Below are positions 20,520-28,013 of a stretch of DNA of 64,000 nt, piece by piece (within the stretch, counting starts at the first letter, position 1; each line of letters begins with the position of its first letter). The translations under genes and the position numbers were made by a program. Below the pieces are notes generated by a model. It was not told the DNA's origin. It did no database searches and was given only the letters and a program-made list of their open reading frames with translations. This DNA is from JBCCGI01 sp039029355. GTDB taxonomy: Bacteria > Planctomycetota > UBA1135 > GCA-002686595. The stretch is from NCBI GenBank assembly GCA_039029355.1, contig JBCCGI010000006.1:62001-126000 (forward strand), written 5' to 3'.

Positions 20520-21856
20520 TCCGAGCCGATACAGTAGAGCTTCGAGTTGGTGCGGATGAAGAGCCGCCCGTGCGCCACGACCACGGTCGAGCGGATCTGG
20601 TCGGCGTCCTCCTCGCCCAGGATCGCCTCGTGCACGATCTCGCCCGAGTCCGCGTCGACGACGACGACGCGGCCTTCGTGGCTCTGGAACCAGATCTTGC
20701 CGTCCGCGCCGGTCGGCGAGGCGCGCCAGGGCGACTTGCCCGGCAGGCTGGTCGTCCACTCCACCGCGCCGTCCTTCGGGTTCACGCGCGACAGCGCGGC
20801 GCGCACGTCGCTCAGCACGAAGAAGCGGTCGCGGTAGAAGAGCGGCGTGGGGACGTCGCTCGAGACCGGGTTGCGCTTGCCCTCGCTGCGCCACTGGAAG
20901 GCTTCCTGGTCCAGCGTGCCGTCGCCGCCGAGCGGGACCGCGTACACCGGCGCGCGCTTCGGCGCGCAGACCAGGGCAACGCCGTCGCCGACGACGGCCG
21001 AGGGCACGATGCGCCACCACGCCTCGCGGTGCCCCGGGTTCCAGGTGCCCCAACGCCACAGCTCATCGCCGGTCGCGGGATCGTGGCCGGTGATGACGTC
21101 GCCGCCGACGACGAGCAGCTCCTTGCGGCCCTCGGCCCCGACGTGCGGGATCGGCGTGGCGTAGGACTCGAGCGACTCCTTCACCGCGTCCGAGGGGCGC
21201 ACGTGCCGGTAGAGCGTCTCCCCGGTCTTCGGATCCATCGCGAGCAGGAACGACTCGGCGCCCTCCTTGCCGCGCTCGTTCGCCGGCTCGTCGCGCTGCA
21301 GCACCGCCAGGAAGAGCCGTCCATCCCACAGCGTCGGGCTGGCCGAGAAGGTCCACTGGAAGGCGAAGTCGCCGTAGTCCTTCTGGAGGTTGCGCTCCCA
21401 CAGGCGCGTCCCCGCCAAGTCGTAGGCAACGAGGTCGCCGTTGCCGAAGAAGAAGACCACGCGCTCGCCGTCGGTGACGGGCGAAGGCGCGGAGTAGGAG
21501 CTGCGCCGGTCGAGCTGCGTCGTGCTGATCGTCGTGCCGGCGGGCTTGTAGCCGCTGCCCGCCGCGTCCTTCCAAAGCACCTTGCCCGTGCCGCGGTCCA
21601 GGCACATCGCCGCGAGCTCGTCGCCGTCGACGGTCGAGACGAAGACATGCTCGCCCACAACGATCGGCGTACCGGCGCTCGGCCCCGGCATGTCGGCGGC
21701 CCACAGCACGCCCTTCTCGCGGTCGAAGTCGACCGGCAGGTTCTGCGCCTCGGTCGAGCCGTCGTAGCTCGGGCCGCGCCAGTTCGGCCAGTCCTGAGCC
21801 AGGGTCGGCGCAGCCAGAAGGGGGAAGAGAACGAGCAGGGCGGACGTAGGCTTCAT
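20516..21856 (-). CDS. Secreted PQQ-like beta-propeller repeat protein (copy A)
   Basis: The 446-residue protein has a signal peptide (MKPTSALLVLFPLLAAPTLAQ) and the opening D-W-P-N-W-R-G-P. The ATG at 21856 has AAGGAG 8 nt upstream. Blades include 'CLDRGTGKVLWKDAAG', 'AYDLAGTRLWERNLQ', 'AMDPKTGETLYRHV', 'GHDPATGDELWRWG' and 'RVNPKDGAVEWTTSL'. It is the first gene of the minus-strand cluster; its TGA overlaps the sulfatase GTG, so the two are likely translationally coupled. A propeller that binds or presents a sulfated substrate to the sulfatase is a reasonable but untested guess. Confidence 0.93.
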   Translation of the reverse strand: MKPTSALLVLFPLLAAPTLAQDWPNWRGPSYDGSTEAQNLPVDFDREKGVLWAADMPGPSAGTPIVVGEHVFVSTVDGDELAAMCLDRGTGKVLWKDAAGSGYKPAGTTISTTQLDRRSSYSAPSPVTDGERVVFFFGNGDLVAYDLAGTRLWERNLQKDYGDFAFQWTFSASPTLWDGRLFLAVLQRDEPANERGKEGAESFLLAMDPKTGETLYRHVRPSDAVKESLESYATPIPHVGAEGRKELLVVGGDVITGHDPATGDELWRWGTWNPGHREAWWRIVPSAVVGDGVALVCAPKRAPVYAVPLGGDGTLDQEAFQWRSEGKRNPVSSDVPTPLFYRDRFFVLSDVRAALSRVNPKDGAVEWTTSLPGKSPWRASPTGADGKIWFQSHEGRVVVVDADSGEIVHEAILGEEDADQIRSTVVVAHGRLFIRTNSKLYCIGSE

Positions 21857-21905
21857 GCGAGGCTCCTTAGGGCGAACGAATCGCCCATCATCCTATCCCG
21901 CACCA

Positions 21906-21931
21906 CGCCCCAGCCCGGCGCGGCTGGGGCG
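21906..21931 (-). terminator. Hairpin downstream of the LemA/TPM operon
   Basis: A perfect 10-bp inverted repeat (CGCCCCAGCC / GGCTGGGGCG) with a 6-nt loop lies 22 nt past the stop of the second TPM gene on the minus strand. The T-run is on the opposite side (GGTTTA on the plus strand), so it is a hairpin that may stop or stabilise transcripts rather than a textbook terminator. Confidence 0.55.
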
Positions 21932-21953
21932 GTTTACGCGCGAATGACGGCGC

Positions 21954-22739
21954 CTACTCGCGCCGCACCACGACCCGGTCGGGCACCTCGTTGCGGTCGC
22001 CCTCTTCCCACGGGAAATGCTCCGCCAGGACGTCGCCGCACAGCTCGACGCCGCGGATCAGCCCACCCCCGAGGTCGCCCGCGCGGACGCCCGCCAGGAT
22101 CGCGTCGTCGACCTGTTCCCAGTGGGCGGCCGTGACGACGCCGTCGATCCCGGCGTCGCCCAGCACGATGACGCGCCGCTCGAGCAGGCTGACGAAGAGC
22201 AGCACGCCGGTCTGCGCCTCGGTACGGTGTAGCCCGAGCGAGTAGAACTCCTGCAGCGCCTGCTCCTGCGCCGTCGCGGTCGCGCGCTCCTCGCTGATGA
22301 AGAGGCGCCTGAAGTCGGGCAGCCGGTCCGCGGCCAGGAACCCCGCCAGGAACAGCCCGACCTGGCAGGCGAGCAGCACAAGCGGGCTTCCCCAGGGAAG
22401 CACGCCCGCCCCGAGCCCGAGCCCCGCGACCAGCGTCGCAAGGCCGGCGATCCAGCCCGCCTGCGGGTGCGGGTCGGAGCGCTCGACGACCGCCGGCACG
22501 ATCTCGCCCACCGTGCGCTTCTCGGCCTCGGCCACCGCGCCGGCGACCTGCGTGCGGTGCGTTTCGTCGAGCTCCGCGACCGCCAGGTAGCGCCGTCCAC
22601 GGCGTACCGCGCGCACGAGCAGCCCGAGGTAGAGCGCGGCGAAGGCCGTCGCGCTCAGGATGCTCAGCCACCACAGCCAGCCTTCGCCGGCCGCGTGCCC
22701 GGCGCTCCACTCACCGCCGTTCTGCAGTATCGCTACCAT
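21954..22739 (-). CDS. TPM-domain membrane protein (second TPM gene of the operon)
   Basis: The product is 261 residues from the ATG at 22739, which overlaps the end of the upstream TPM gene by 7 nt; the frame continues upstream only as an Arg-rich shadow. Hydrophobic spans lie at about 20-44 and 85-130. The last 110 residues (beginning 'FISEERATATAQEQALQEF' and with 'GVLLFVSLLERRVIVLGD') match the TPM_phosphatase fold seen after LemA genes in many bacteria. The family is membrane-associated and of unclear role; phosphatase activity is reported for a plant relative (TLP18.3) only. It probably works with the first TPM protein and LemA. Confidence 0.85.
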   Translation of the reverse strand: MVAILQNGGEWSAGHAAGEGWLWWLSILSATAFAALYLGLLVRAVRRGRRYLAVAELDETHRTQVAGAVAEAEKRTVGEIVPAVVERSDPHPQAGWIAGLATLVAGLGLGAGVLPWGSPLVLLACQVGLFLAGFLAADRLPDFRRLFISEERATATAQEQALQEFYSLGLHRTEAQTGVLLFVSLLERRVIVLGDAGIDGVVTAAHWEQVDDAILAGVRAGDLGGGLIRGVELCGDVLAEHFPWEEGDRNEVPDRVVVRRE

Positions 22740-23491
22740 CCGCCCGAGGCGCCTCCGCCGCCGAAGCCGCCGCCGCCGCCGAAGCCTCCGAAGCCGCCGC
22801 CGCCTCCGCCAAACCCGCCGCCGCCCGAGCCCCCGAATCCGCCGGAACGGCCGGAGCTGTTGAACAGCATCGCGAGGAGCATCGGCGATAGGAGGTCGCC
22901 GCCGCGCGTGCGGGCGCGCCTGTAGAAGAGCGTGCCGAAGAACAGGAGGAAGGCCAGCTGGCAGAACATCATCATCAAGCCAGTGACGACGCCGATGGGC
23001 TGCCCCCGCGCGCGCTCGAGCGCGCCATAGTCGCCGCCGATCGCGGCGTGCGCCGCGACGATCCCCTCGCGGATGCCGTCGTAGAACAGCCCCTGTTTGA
23101 ACTTCGGCGCCATCACGTCGCGGATGATGCGGCCGCAGATCACGTCGGGCAGCGAGCCCTCGAGCCCGTAGCCGACCTCCCAGCGCATCAGTCGGTCGTC
23201 GCGCGCGACGAGCAGCAGCGCGCCGTCGTTCTCGCCCTCGCGGCCGAGGCCCCATCCGCGGGCGACGTCGAGCGCGAACTCCTCGATCGAGCGGCCGCCG
23301 AGGTCGGGCACGGTGAGCAGCGCCAGCTCGTGCCCGGTCCCGGCGCGGTACGACTCCATCAGGGTCGAGAGCTCGCGCTCCTGATCCGGAGTCAGGAGCT
23401 CACCGAGGTCGGTGACCCAGCCCTGGCTCGCCGGCACGTCCTGCACGGGCGCCGCAACGGCCAGGGCCGTGAGAAGCAGGGAAGCGAACAG
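22733..23491 (-). CDS. TPM-domain secreted/membrane protein with Gly/Phe-rich tail; start codon uncertain
   Basis: The TPM domain covers about 150 residues starting 'LLTPDQERELSTLMESY' and including 'TVPDLGGRSIEEFALDVARGWGLG' in two halves, 'GALLLVARDDRLMRWEVGYG' and a predicted C-terminal membrane span (about 180-200). The end is a long Gly/Phe/Ser-rich tail like other TPM proteins that end in G-G-G/G-G-F-G repeats. The obvious signal peptide (LFASLLLTALAVAAPVQD) lies before the first standard start (GTG at 23446) and directly after the in-frame TAG of LemA. The only codon available for including it is the CTG at 23491, with GGGGAG 9 nt upstream on the minus strand. I give that as the probable start; 23446 is the conservative one. 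Confidence 0.8.
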   Translation of the reverse strand: MFASLLLTALAVAAPVQDVPASQGWVTDLGELLTPDQERELSTLMESYRAGTGHELALLTVPDLGGRSIEEFALDVARGWGLGREGENDGALLLVARDDRLMRWEVGYGLEGSLPDVICGRIIRDVMAPKFKQGLFYDGIREGIVAAHAAIGGDYGALERARGQPIGVVTGLMMMFCQLAFLLFFGTLFYRRARTRGGDLLSPMLLAMLFNSSGRSGGFGGSGGGGFGGGGGGFGGFGGGGGFGGGGASGGW

Positions 23492-23497
23492 AGCGGC

Positions 23498-24133
23498 CTA
23501 CTCCCCGCCGCCGAAGTCGACCTCGGGGACCTCGGCTTCCGCCTCGGTCGCCTCGAACTGCGGCAGCACCTCGTAGCCGCCGAACCCGGCCACCACGTTG
23601 CCGGGGAAGCGGCGTACCGACGAGTTGAAGTCGCGCACGGACTGGATGTAGTCCTTGCGCGAGACGTTGATGCGGTTGGCGATGCCCTCGAGCTGCACCT
23701 GCAGGTCGCGGAAGCCGTCGACGGACTTGAGCGCGGGGTAGGACTCCGCGACGGCGAACAGCCGCCCAAGCGCCGTGCCGAGCCCGGACTGGGCTTCGAG
23801 GTAGGACTGGATCGCGTCGGGATCGGAGAGCGCGTCGGCGGAGATCTGGATGCTGGTGGCCTTCGCGCGGGCCTCCATCACCTTCTCCAGGGTCTCGCTC
23901 TCGAAGTCCTTCGCGCCTCGCACCGTGTTCACGAGTTGGGGGACGAGCTCGCTGCGGTGCTTGTAGTCGCTCTCGACCGCGCTCCAGCGCGCGTCGACGT
24001 CCTCGCGCTTGGTAACGATGTCGTTGTACTTGGTCACGGCGCAGCCGCCGGCCAAGAGGAGGGCGAGGAGGAAGGCCAGGAAGACCGCCAGGACCTTGGA
24101 CACGGCCCCGCGGCGGGGGTGGGGGTGCTTCAT
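23498..24133 (-). CDS. LemA family protein
   Basis: From the ATG at 24133 the protein has 211 residues; another ATG lies in frame at 24151. It has a lipoprotein-like signal with the lipobox L-A-G-G-C (Cys31) after a hydrophobic helix. The LemA helical-bundle signature follows: 'YNDIVTKREDVDARWSAVE' then 'RSELVPQLVNTVRGAKDFE', 'LGRLFAVAESYPALKS', and near the end a 'YIQSVRDFNSSVRRFPGN' helix. LemA proteins are membrane-associated helical bundles of unknown function that are often followed by TPM genes, as here. It lies first in a three-gene minus-strand operon and is divergent from the AraC gene. Confidence 0.93.
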   Translation of the reverse strand: MKHPHPRRGAVSKVLAVFLAFLLALLLAGGCAVTKYNDIVTKREDVDARWSAVESDYKHRSELVPQLVNTVRGAKDFESETLEKVMEARAKATSIQISADALSDPDAIQSYLEAQSGLGTALGRLFAVAESYPALKSVDGFRDLQVQLEGIANRINVSRKDYIQSVRDFNSSVRRFPGNVVAGFGGYEVLPQFEATEAEAEVPEVDFGGGE

Positions 24134-24214
24134 CGGCGGTAGTATGCACATGTGTGACGATCATTCGCCTCCCGGGCGGCAACACTTGCCCCCGCCCCCG
24201 TAACGGGCACGACC

Positions 24215-25027
24215 ATGGTCGAGACCCACCGCGAAATCGTCCTGGGCCGGCGGCTGCGTGAGACGGTCCTGGAGGGGCTGCGGCTGGTCGAGGCCGTCCA
24301 CGAGCCGGGCTTGGTCATGCCCGCCCATGCGCACGACAGCGCCAACCTGACGCTGGTGTTTGCGGGCGAGTTCGACGAGCGGCTCGGCGCGGCGGGGGTC
24401 CGCGCGCGGCCGGCCAGCCTGGTTGTGAAGCCGCGCGGCACGGTCCACGCGAACCGCTACGGCGGCCGGCCCACGCGCTCGTTCCTCATCGAGGTGGAGC
24501 GCGGCCGTGAGCGCGAGCTGGGGCTCTCCGCGGCGGGCCCCGGGCGCTGGTGCCACGGCGGCCGCGCGGTGGCGGCCTTCGTCGAGGTCTACCGCGCCTT
24601 CCGGGGCCAGGCGGCGGACCTGGAGCGCACCGCGCTCAGCGCCGCCCGCGAGATCGTGGCGCGCTCACCCGCGGACGGCGCGGGCGAGCCGGTCGGGCCG
24701 CGGCCGACCAGCGCCCTGCTGCGGGCGACCGAGCTGCTGCGCGCCTCCCTCGCGACGCCGCCTTCGTCGGCCGAGCTGGCCGCCCGCGTCGGCGTCCATC
24801 CGGTCTACCTAGCGCGCCTGTTCCGCCGCCGCCACGGCTGCGGGATCGCCGGGTTCCGGCGCCGGCTGCAGGTGCAGGACGCCGCGCGCCGGCTCGCCGA
24901 GTCGCCCCAACCGCTCGCGGAGGTCGCGCTCGCGTCGGGGTTCTCGGATCAGAGCCACCTCTGCCGCGTCTTTCGCGACGAGCTGGGCCTCCCCCCGGGG
25001 GCCTTTCGCTCCGCCGTGGCGCGCTGA
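24215..25027 (+). CDS. AraC family transcriptional regulator
   Basis: The 270-residue protein has an N-terminal cupin-like arm and sensing domain ('HEPGLVMPAHAHDSANLTLV', 'ASLVVKPRGTVHANRYGG') with His residues that fit metal or effector binding. The C-terminal part is a double helix-turn-helix of the HTH_18 type ('SSAELAARVGVHPVYLARLF' and 'PLAEVALASGFSDQSHLCRVF') ending with the typical F-R-D-E-L-G-L-P-P-G-A-F-R. It probably controls the serine hydrolase gene 63 nt downstream in the same direction and perhaps itself or the divergent LemA operon, in view of the shared 81-nt upstream region (inference). Confidence 0.92.
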   Translation: MVETHREIVLGRRLRETVLEGLRLVEAVHEPGLVMPAHAHDSANLTLVFAGEFDERLGAAGVRARPASLVVKPRGTVHANRYGGRPTRSFLIEVERGRERELGLSAAGPGRWCHGGRAVAAFVEVYRAFRGQAADLERTALSAAREIVARSPADGAGEPVGPRPTSALLRATELLRASLATPPSSAELAARVGVHPVYLARLFRRRHGCGIAGFRRRLQVQDAARRLAESPQPLAEVALASGFSDQSHLCRVFRDELGLPPGAFRSAVAR

Positions 25028-25090
25028 CCGCCACCCGCTTTGGTTGCGTCCGTTCAAGATCGCCCGGCGCCCCGCGCCTAGCCTCCGGGC

Positions 25091-26590
25091 ATGGACGCCT
25101 CGCTGATCGCACTCGTGCCCCTCGTCGCCGCTCTCGCACAGCCGAGCGACTCTCCCCGGTCCTTCGCCGACGTTCCCGAGCTCGCCGACCTGCCGCCGCG
25201 GATCGAGCAGGCGATCGAAGAGCTGGGCGTGCCGGGCTGCGCAATTGCGGCGATCCGGGACGGGAAGCTGCTCGCCGTGCACTGCGCGGGCGTCCGCAAC
25301 CCGGCGGGCGAACCGGTCGACGCCGACACGATGTTCTACATCGCGTCGGTCACCAAGACGTTCACCGCCGCGGCGGCGGCGTTGCTGGCGGAGCGCGGCG
25401 AGCTCGACCTCGACGAAGTCGTCGAGGAATACCTGCCCCGGTTCACGCTCGCGGACGAGGAGGCTGCGCTGGACGTCACCGTCCGCGACCTCCTCTGCCA
25501 CCGCGCGGCCATCAACAGCTTCCCGATCGTCTTCCTCGACGCGTACACGGGCCAGATCACCGAGGATCGCTACTACCACTGGCTCGCGCGCGCCGAGCGC
25601 GGCGACGACGTCGAGTACACCAACGTCAACTTCACGCTGGCCGGGCGCGTGCTCGAAGCCTGCGAGGGCGAGCCGTGGAAGGACGTGCTCGACGAGCTCC
25701 TGTTCCAGCCGGCCGGCATGACGCGCACCACCGCCTACGCGAGCCGGATGTACTCGGACCCCAACTGCGCGATCCCGATGGAGCTCGGCCCGAATGGCTT
25801 CGCCGCGTGCGCTGCGCGCAAGACCGACCGCACGATGCACGCCGCCGGCGGGTCGGGCACGACCGCTCGCGACGCGGCCCGTTGGATCGAGCTGATGCTG
25901 GGCGACGGCGCCGCCGGAGAGCGGCGGGTGCTGGCACCGGAAACGGCCCGGGGGCTGCGCGCGCGCGAATCGGACGTCGCGCCGAACGGTCGCATCCGAC
26001 GGCTCGACGGCTTTGGGTTGGCCTGGTTCCTGGGCACCTATCGGGGACGCCCGTACGTGACTCACGGCGGCGGCTACGTGGGGACGGCGGCGCACCTGTC
26101 ATTCCTGCCCGAGGACGGCCTCGGCGTCGTCGTACTCGCCAACGCGAGCCCGGCGGGGCAGGCCCTCAGCGACGTTGCGTCGATCGACGTGTACGACCGG
26201 CTGCTAGGCGAGACGGGACACGGCGACCTGCTGCCCGCCTATGTGCGTGAGCTTCGCGCGGAGCGCGCGGCGTCGACGCCTCCGCCCGCAGGCGACCTGA
26301 TCGCATCGGGCCGCCTCGAGCTCGCGCCGGCTGCCTACGTCGGCCGCTACGTCGACACGCACTGGGGCGAGCTCGAGCTGATGCACGAGGGCGGAGAGCT
26401 GGCCGGCTGGCTCGGCGACCAGTCGGTCACCATGCTCGCACGCGGAGAGCCCGGTGCCTTCGAGGCGCGGCTCGGCTCGGGCCGCACGGTCGCAGGCGAG
26501 TTCCTGGTCGAGGACGGAGCTGTGCGGGCAATCCTCTTCGAGGAAGGCCCCTACCGCATGCGCTTCGAACGCCCGGACGGCGAGCGCTAG
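25091..26590 (+). CDS. Class C beta-lactamase-like serine hydrolase
   Basis: The 499-residue protein has a possible short signal peptide (DASLIALVPLVAALAQ) and then a beta-lactamase/transpeptidase-like domain. The three catalytic motifs are present: S-V-T-K (Ser86, Lys89), Y-T-N (Tyr176, Asn178) and H-G-G (His325, Gly326, Gly327). Family members are esterases, D-amino-acid peptidases and beta-lactamases, so substrate cannot be given. The C-terminal 130 residues form a separate beta-barrel-type domain ('YVGRYVDTHWGELELMHEGG') often found in this family. The gene follows the AraC gene by 63 nt. Its stop overlaps the convergent MBL gene at a CTAG. Confidence 0.92.
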   Translation: MDASLIALVPLVAALAQPSDSPRSFADVPELADLPPRIEQAIEELGVPGCAIAAIRDGKLLAVHCAGVRNPAGEPVDADTMFYIASVTKTFTAAAAALLAERGELDLDEVVEEYLPRFTLADEEAALDVTVRDLLCHRAAINSFPIVFLDAYTGQITEDRYYHWLARAERGDDVEYTNVNFTLAGRVLEACEGEPWKDVLDELLFQPAGMTRTTAYASRMYSDPNCAIPMELGPNGFAACAARKTDRTMHAAGGSGTTARDAARWIELMLGDGAAGERRVLAPETARGLRARESDVAPNGRIRRLDGFGLAWFLGTYRGRPYVTHGGGYVGTAAHLSFLPEDGLGVVVLANASPAGQALSDVASIDVYDRLLGETGHGDLLPAYVRELRAERAASTPPPAGDLIASGRLELAPAAYVGRYVDTHWGELELMHEGGELAGWLGDQSVTMLARGEPGAFEARLGSGRTVAGEFLVEDGAVRAILFEEGPYRMRFERPDGER

Positions 26591-27912
26591 ACGCCGGGCG
26601 GCAGGTACTGCGCCAACGAACGCCGCGCCGCCTGCTCGGTCTCGTTCATCCCGAAGCCGAAGAAGCCGCGGCGGTGATACTCCGCGAAATACGCGCGCAG
26701 CTCGTCGGGCGTGTACGCGCCGCCGTTGTCGCCGTACTTGGTGACGAACGGGTTGAAGTCGGGGTAGAGCGCGCCGGCTCCGACGTCGGGCCAGTCGCCG
26801 TGCACGGTCGTCTTGGTGAAGTTGCCGATCAGCAGGTCGTCGAAGACCTTCCACTTAACCGCCTCCATGAGCGAGGCCCGCGGTGTCTCGAAGGTCACGC
26901 CGCGGTCGCCGTGCTCGCGGTTGACGTCGATCACGTGCTCCTTCCCGCCGACCTTGAAGCGCACGAAGCCCAGGAACGAGCGCAGGTGCGTGATCGGCTC
27001 GAAGTAGGCCTTGAGGCGCTCGACGTCGTCGGGGTCGAGCTCGTCCGACCAGCTGTCGCCGAACTCCTCGGGAGCCTTCAGCTCGGTGCCGGACGGCGCC
27101 GGATCCAGGCTGTAGCAGTCGTCCCTCGCCAGGTCGAAGTGCACGTAGGGCGGCAGGATCTGGTGCTTGTCCGACTCGAAGCCGACGCGCATGTCGGCCG
27201 GCGTCGTGATGAAATCGTTGACCCACGCGCTGTCGGTGCGCTGGTACTTGTGGAGCGTGCTGAACGGCACGTAGTCGTCGATGCCGAACTGGTCGAGGAT
27301 GCCGGCGATGCCCGGCCCCAACGGCTCTTTCTTGGCCGCCTGCGGAGGGATGCGGTTCCCGTCCTCGTCGAAGTAGTTGATCATGTCCGCGTCGCCGTAG
27401 GCCACCAGCGACAGCAGGATCGAGCGCTTGAACTTGGGCACGAGCTGCGCGACAAACGCGCCGGCCCCGCGATCCGACGCGTCGTTCGCGTTCACGATCA
27501 GCGTGCCGTCGAGGTCGACCAGCAGCGAGGCATCCTGGTGGCAGTCGGCGATCGACATCACGCGCACGCGGTCGGTCAGCTGCGTCCAGAGCCCGCACTT
27601 CAGCACCCAGACGCGGAAGCCCGCCTCCCTCAGGTCGCGCTGGACCCGCCCGCCGTAGTGGTCGGGCAGCAGGATGTCGCAGCCGCGCAGCCCCTCCAGC
27701 GACTCGAGGCTCAGGTGGTCGGGGTGGCCGTGCGAGATCCACAGATAGGGGCACCCGCGGATGGCCTCGCGCTGCGCCGCGGGGATCTCGTGCTGGTGGA
27801 CCCAGCTCCCGAAATACGCCGAGCCGTCGAGCCAGGGGTCGGTGGCCAGGAGCGGCCCCCCGTCGTAGTAGATCGAGGTGGCGTTGCCGATCGTTTCGAA
27901 GCCGAGGTCCAT
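26587..27912 (-). CDS. MBL-fold metallo-hydrolase (UlaG-like)
   Basis: The 441-residue protein starts at the ATG at 27912 and has no signal peptide. The beta-lactamase-fold metal motif S-H-G-H-P-D-H-L (His61, His63, Asp65, His66) is complete, and 'GNATSIYYDGGPLLATDPWL' is the typical start of UlaG-like lactonase or Rieske-like MBL enzymes. It continues with 'IADCHQDASLLVDLDGTLIVN' spanning the second metal-ligand region and a long C-terminal part of about 200 residues that I do not recognise. Related proteins of this size occur near glycan- or CMP-sugar-type hydroxylases; no function can be fixed here. It overlaps the convergent hydrolase gene by 4 nt. Confidence 0.9.
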   Translation of the reverse strand: MDLGFETIGNATSIYYDGGPLLATDPWLDGSAYFGSWVHQHEIPAAQREAIRGCPYLWISHGHPDHLSLESLEGLRGCDILLPDHYGGRVQRDLREAGFRVWVLKCGLWTQLTDRVRVMSIADCHQDASLLVDLDGTLIVNANDASDRGAGAFVAQLVPKFKRSILLSLVAYGDADMINYFDEDGNRIPPQAAKKEPLGPGIAGILDQFGIDDYVPFSTLHKYQRTDSAWVNDFITTPADMRVGFESDKHQILPPYVHFDLARDDCYSLDPAPSGTELKAPEEFGDSWSDELDPDDVERLKAYFEPITHLRSFLGFVRFKVGGKEHVIDVNREHGDRGVTFETPRASLMEAVKWKVFDDLLIGNFTKTTVHGDWPDVGAGALYPDFNPFVTKYGDNGGAYTPDELRAYFAEYHRRGFFGFGMNETEQAARRSLAQYLPPGV

Positions 27913-28013
27913 GGGTTAGCTCTCCGCGGGGCAGACCGTGAGCACCTCAGTGTCCCCGACCGCGAAGTGCGGCGCCACCGTTTGGCGCGGCTTTGCGCTC
28001 GCTCGTCTCGCGG

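Noticed and set aside
20520..21059. N-terminal extension of the sulfatase frame to 21059
   Set aside because: The added 180 residues are Arg-rich shadow of propeller copy A; the GTG at 20519 with GTGA overlap and signal peptide is the better start.
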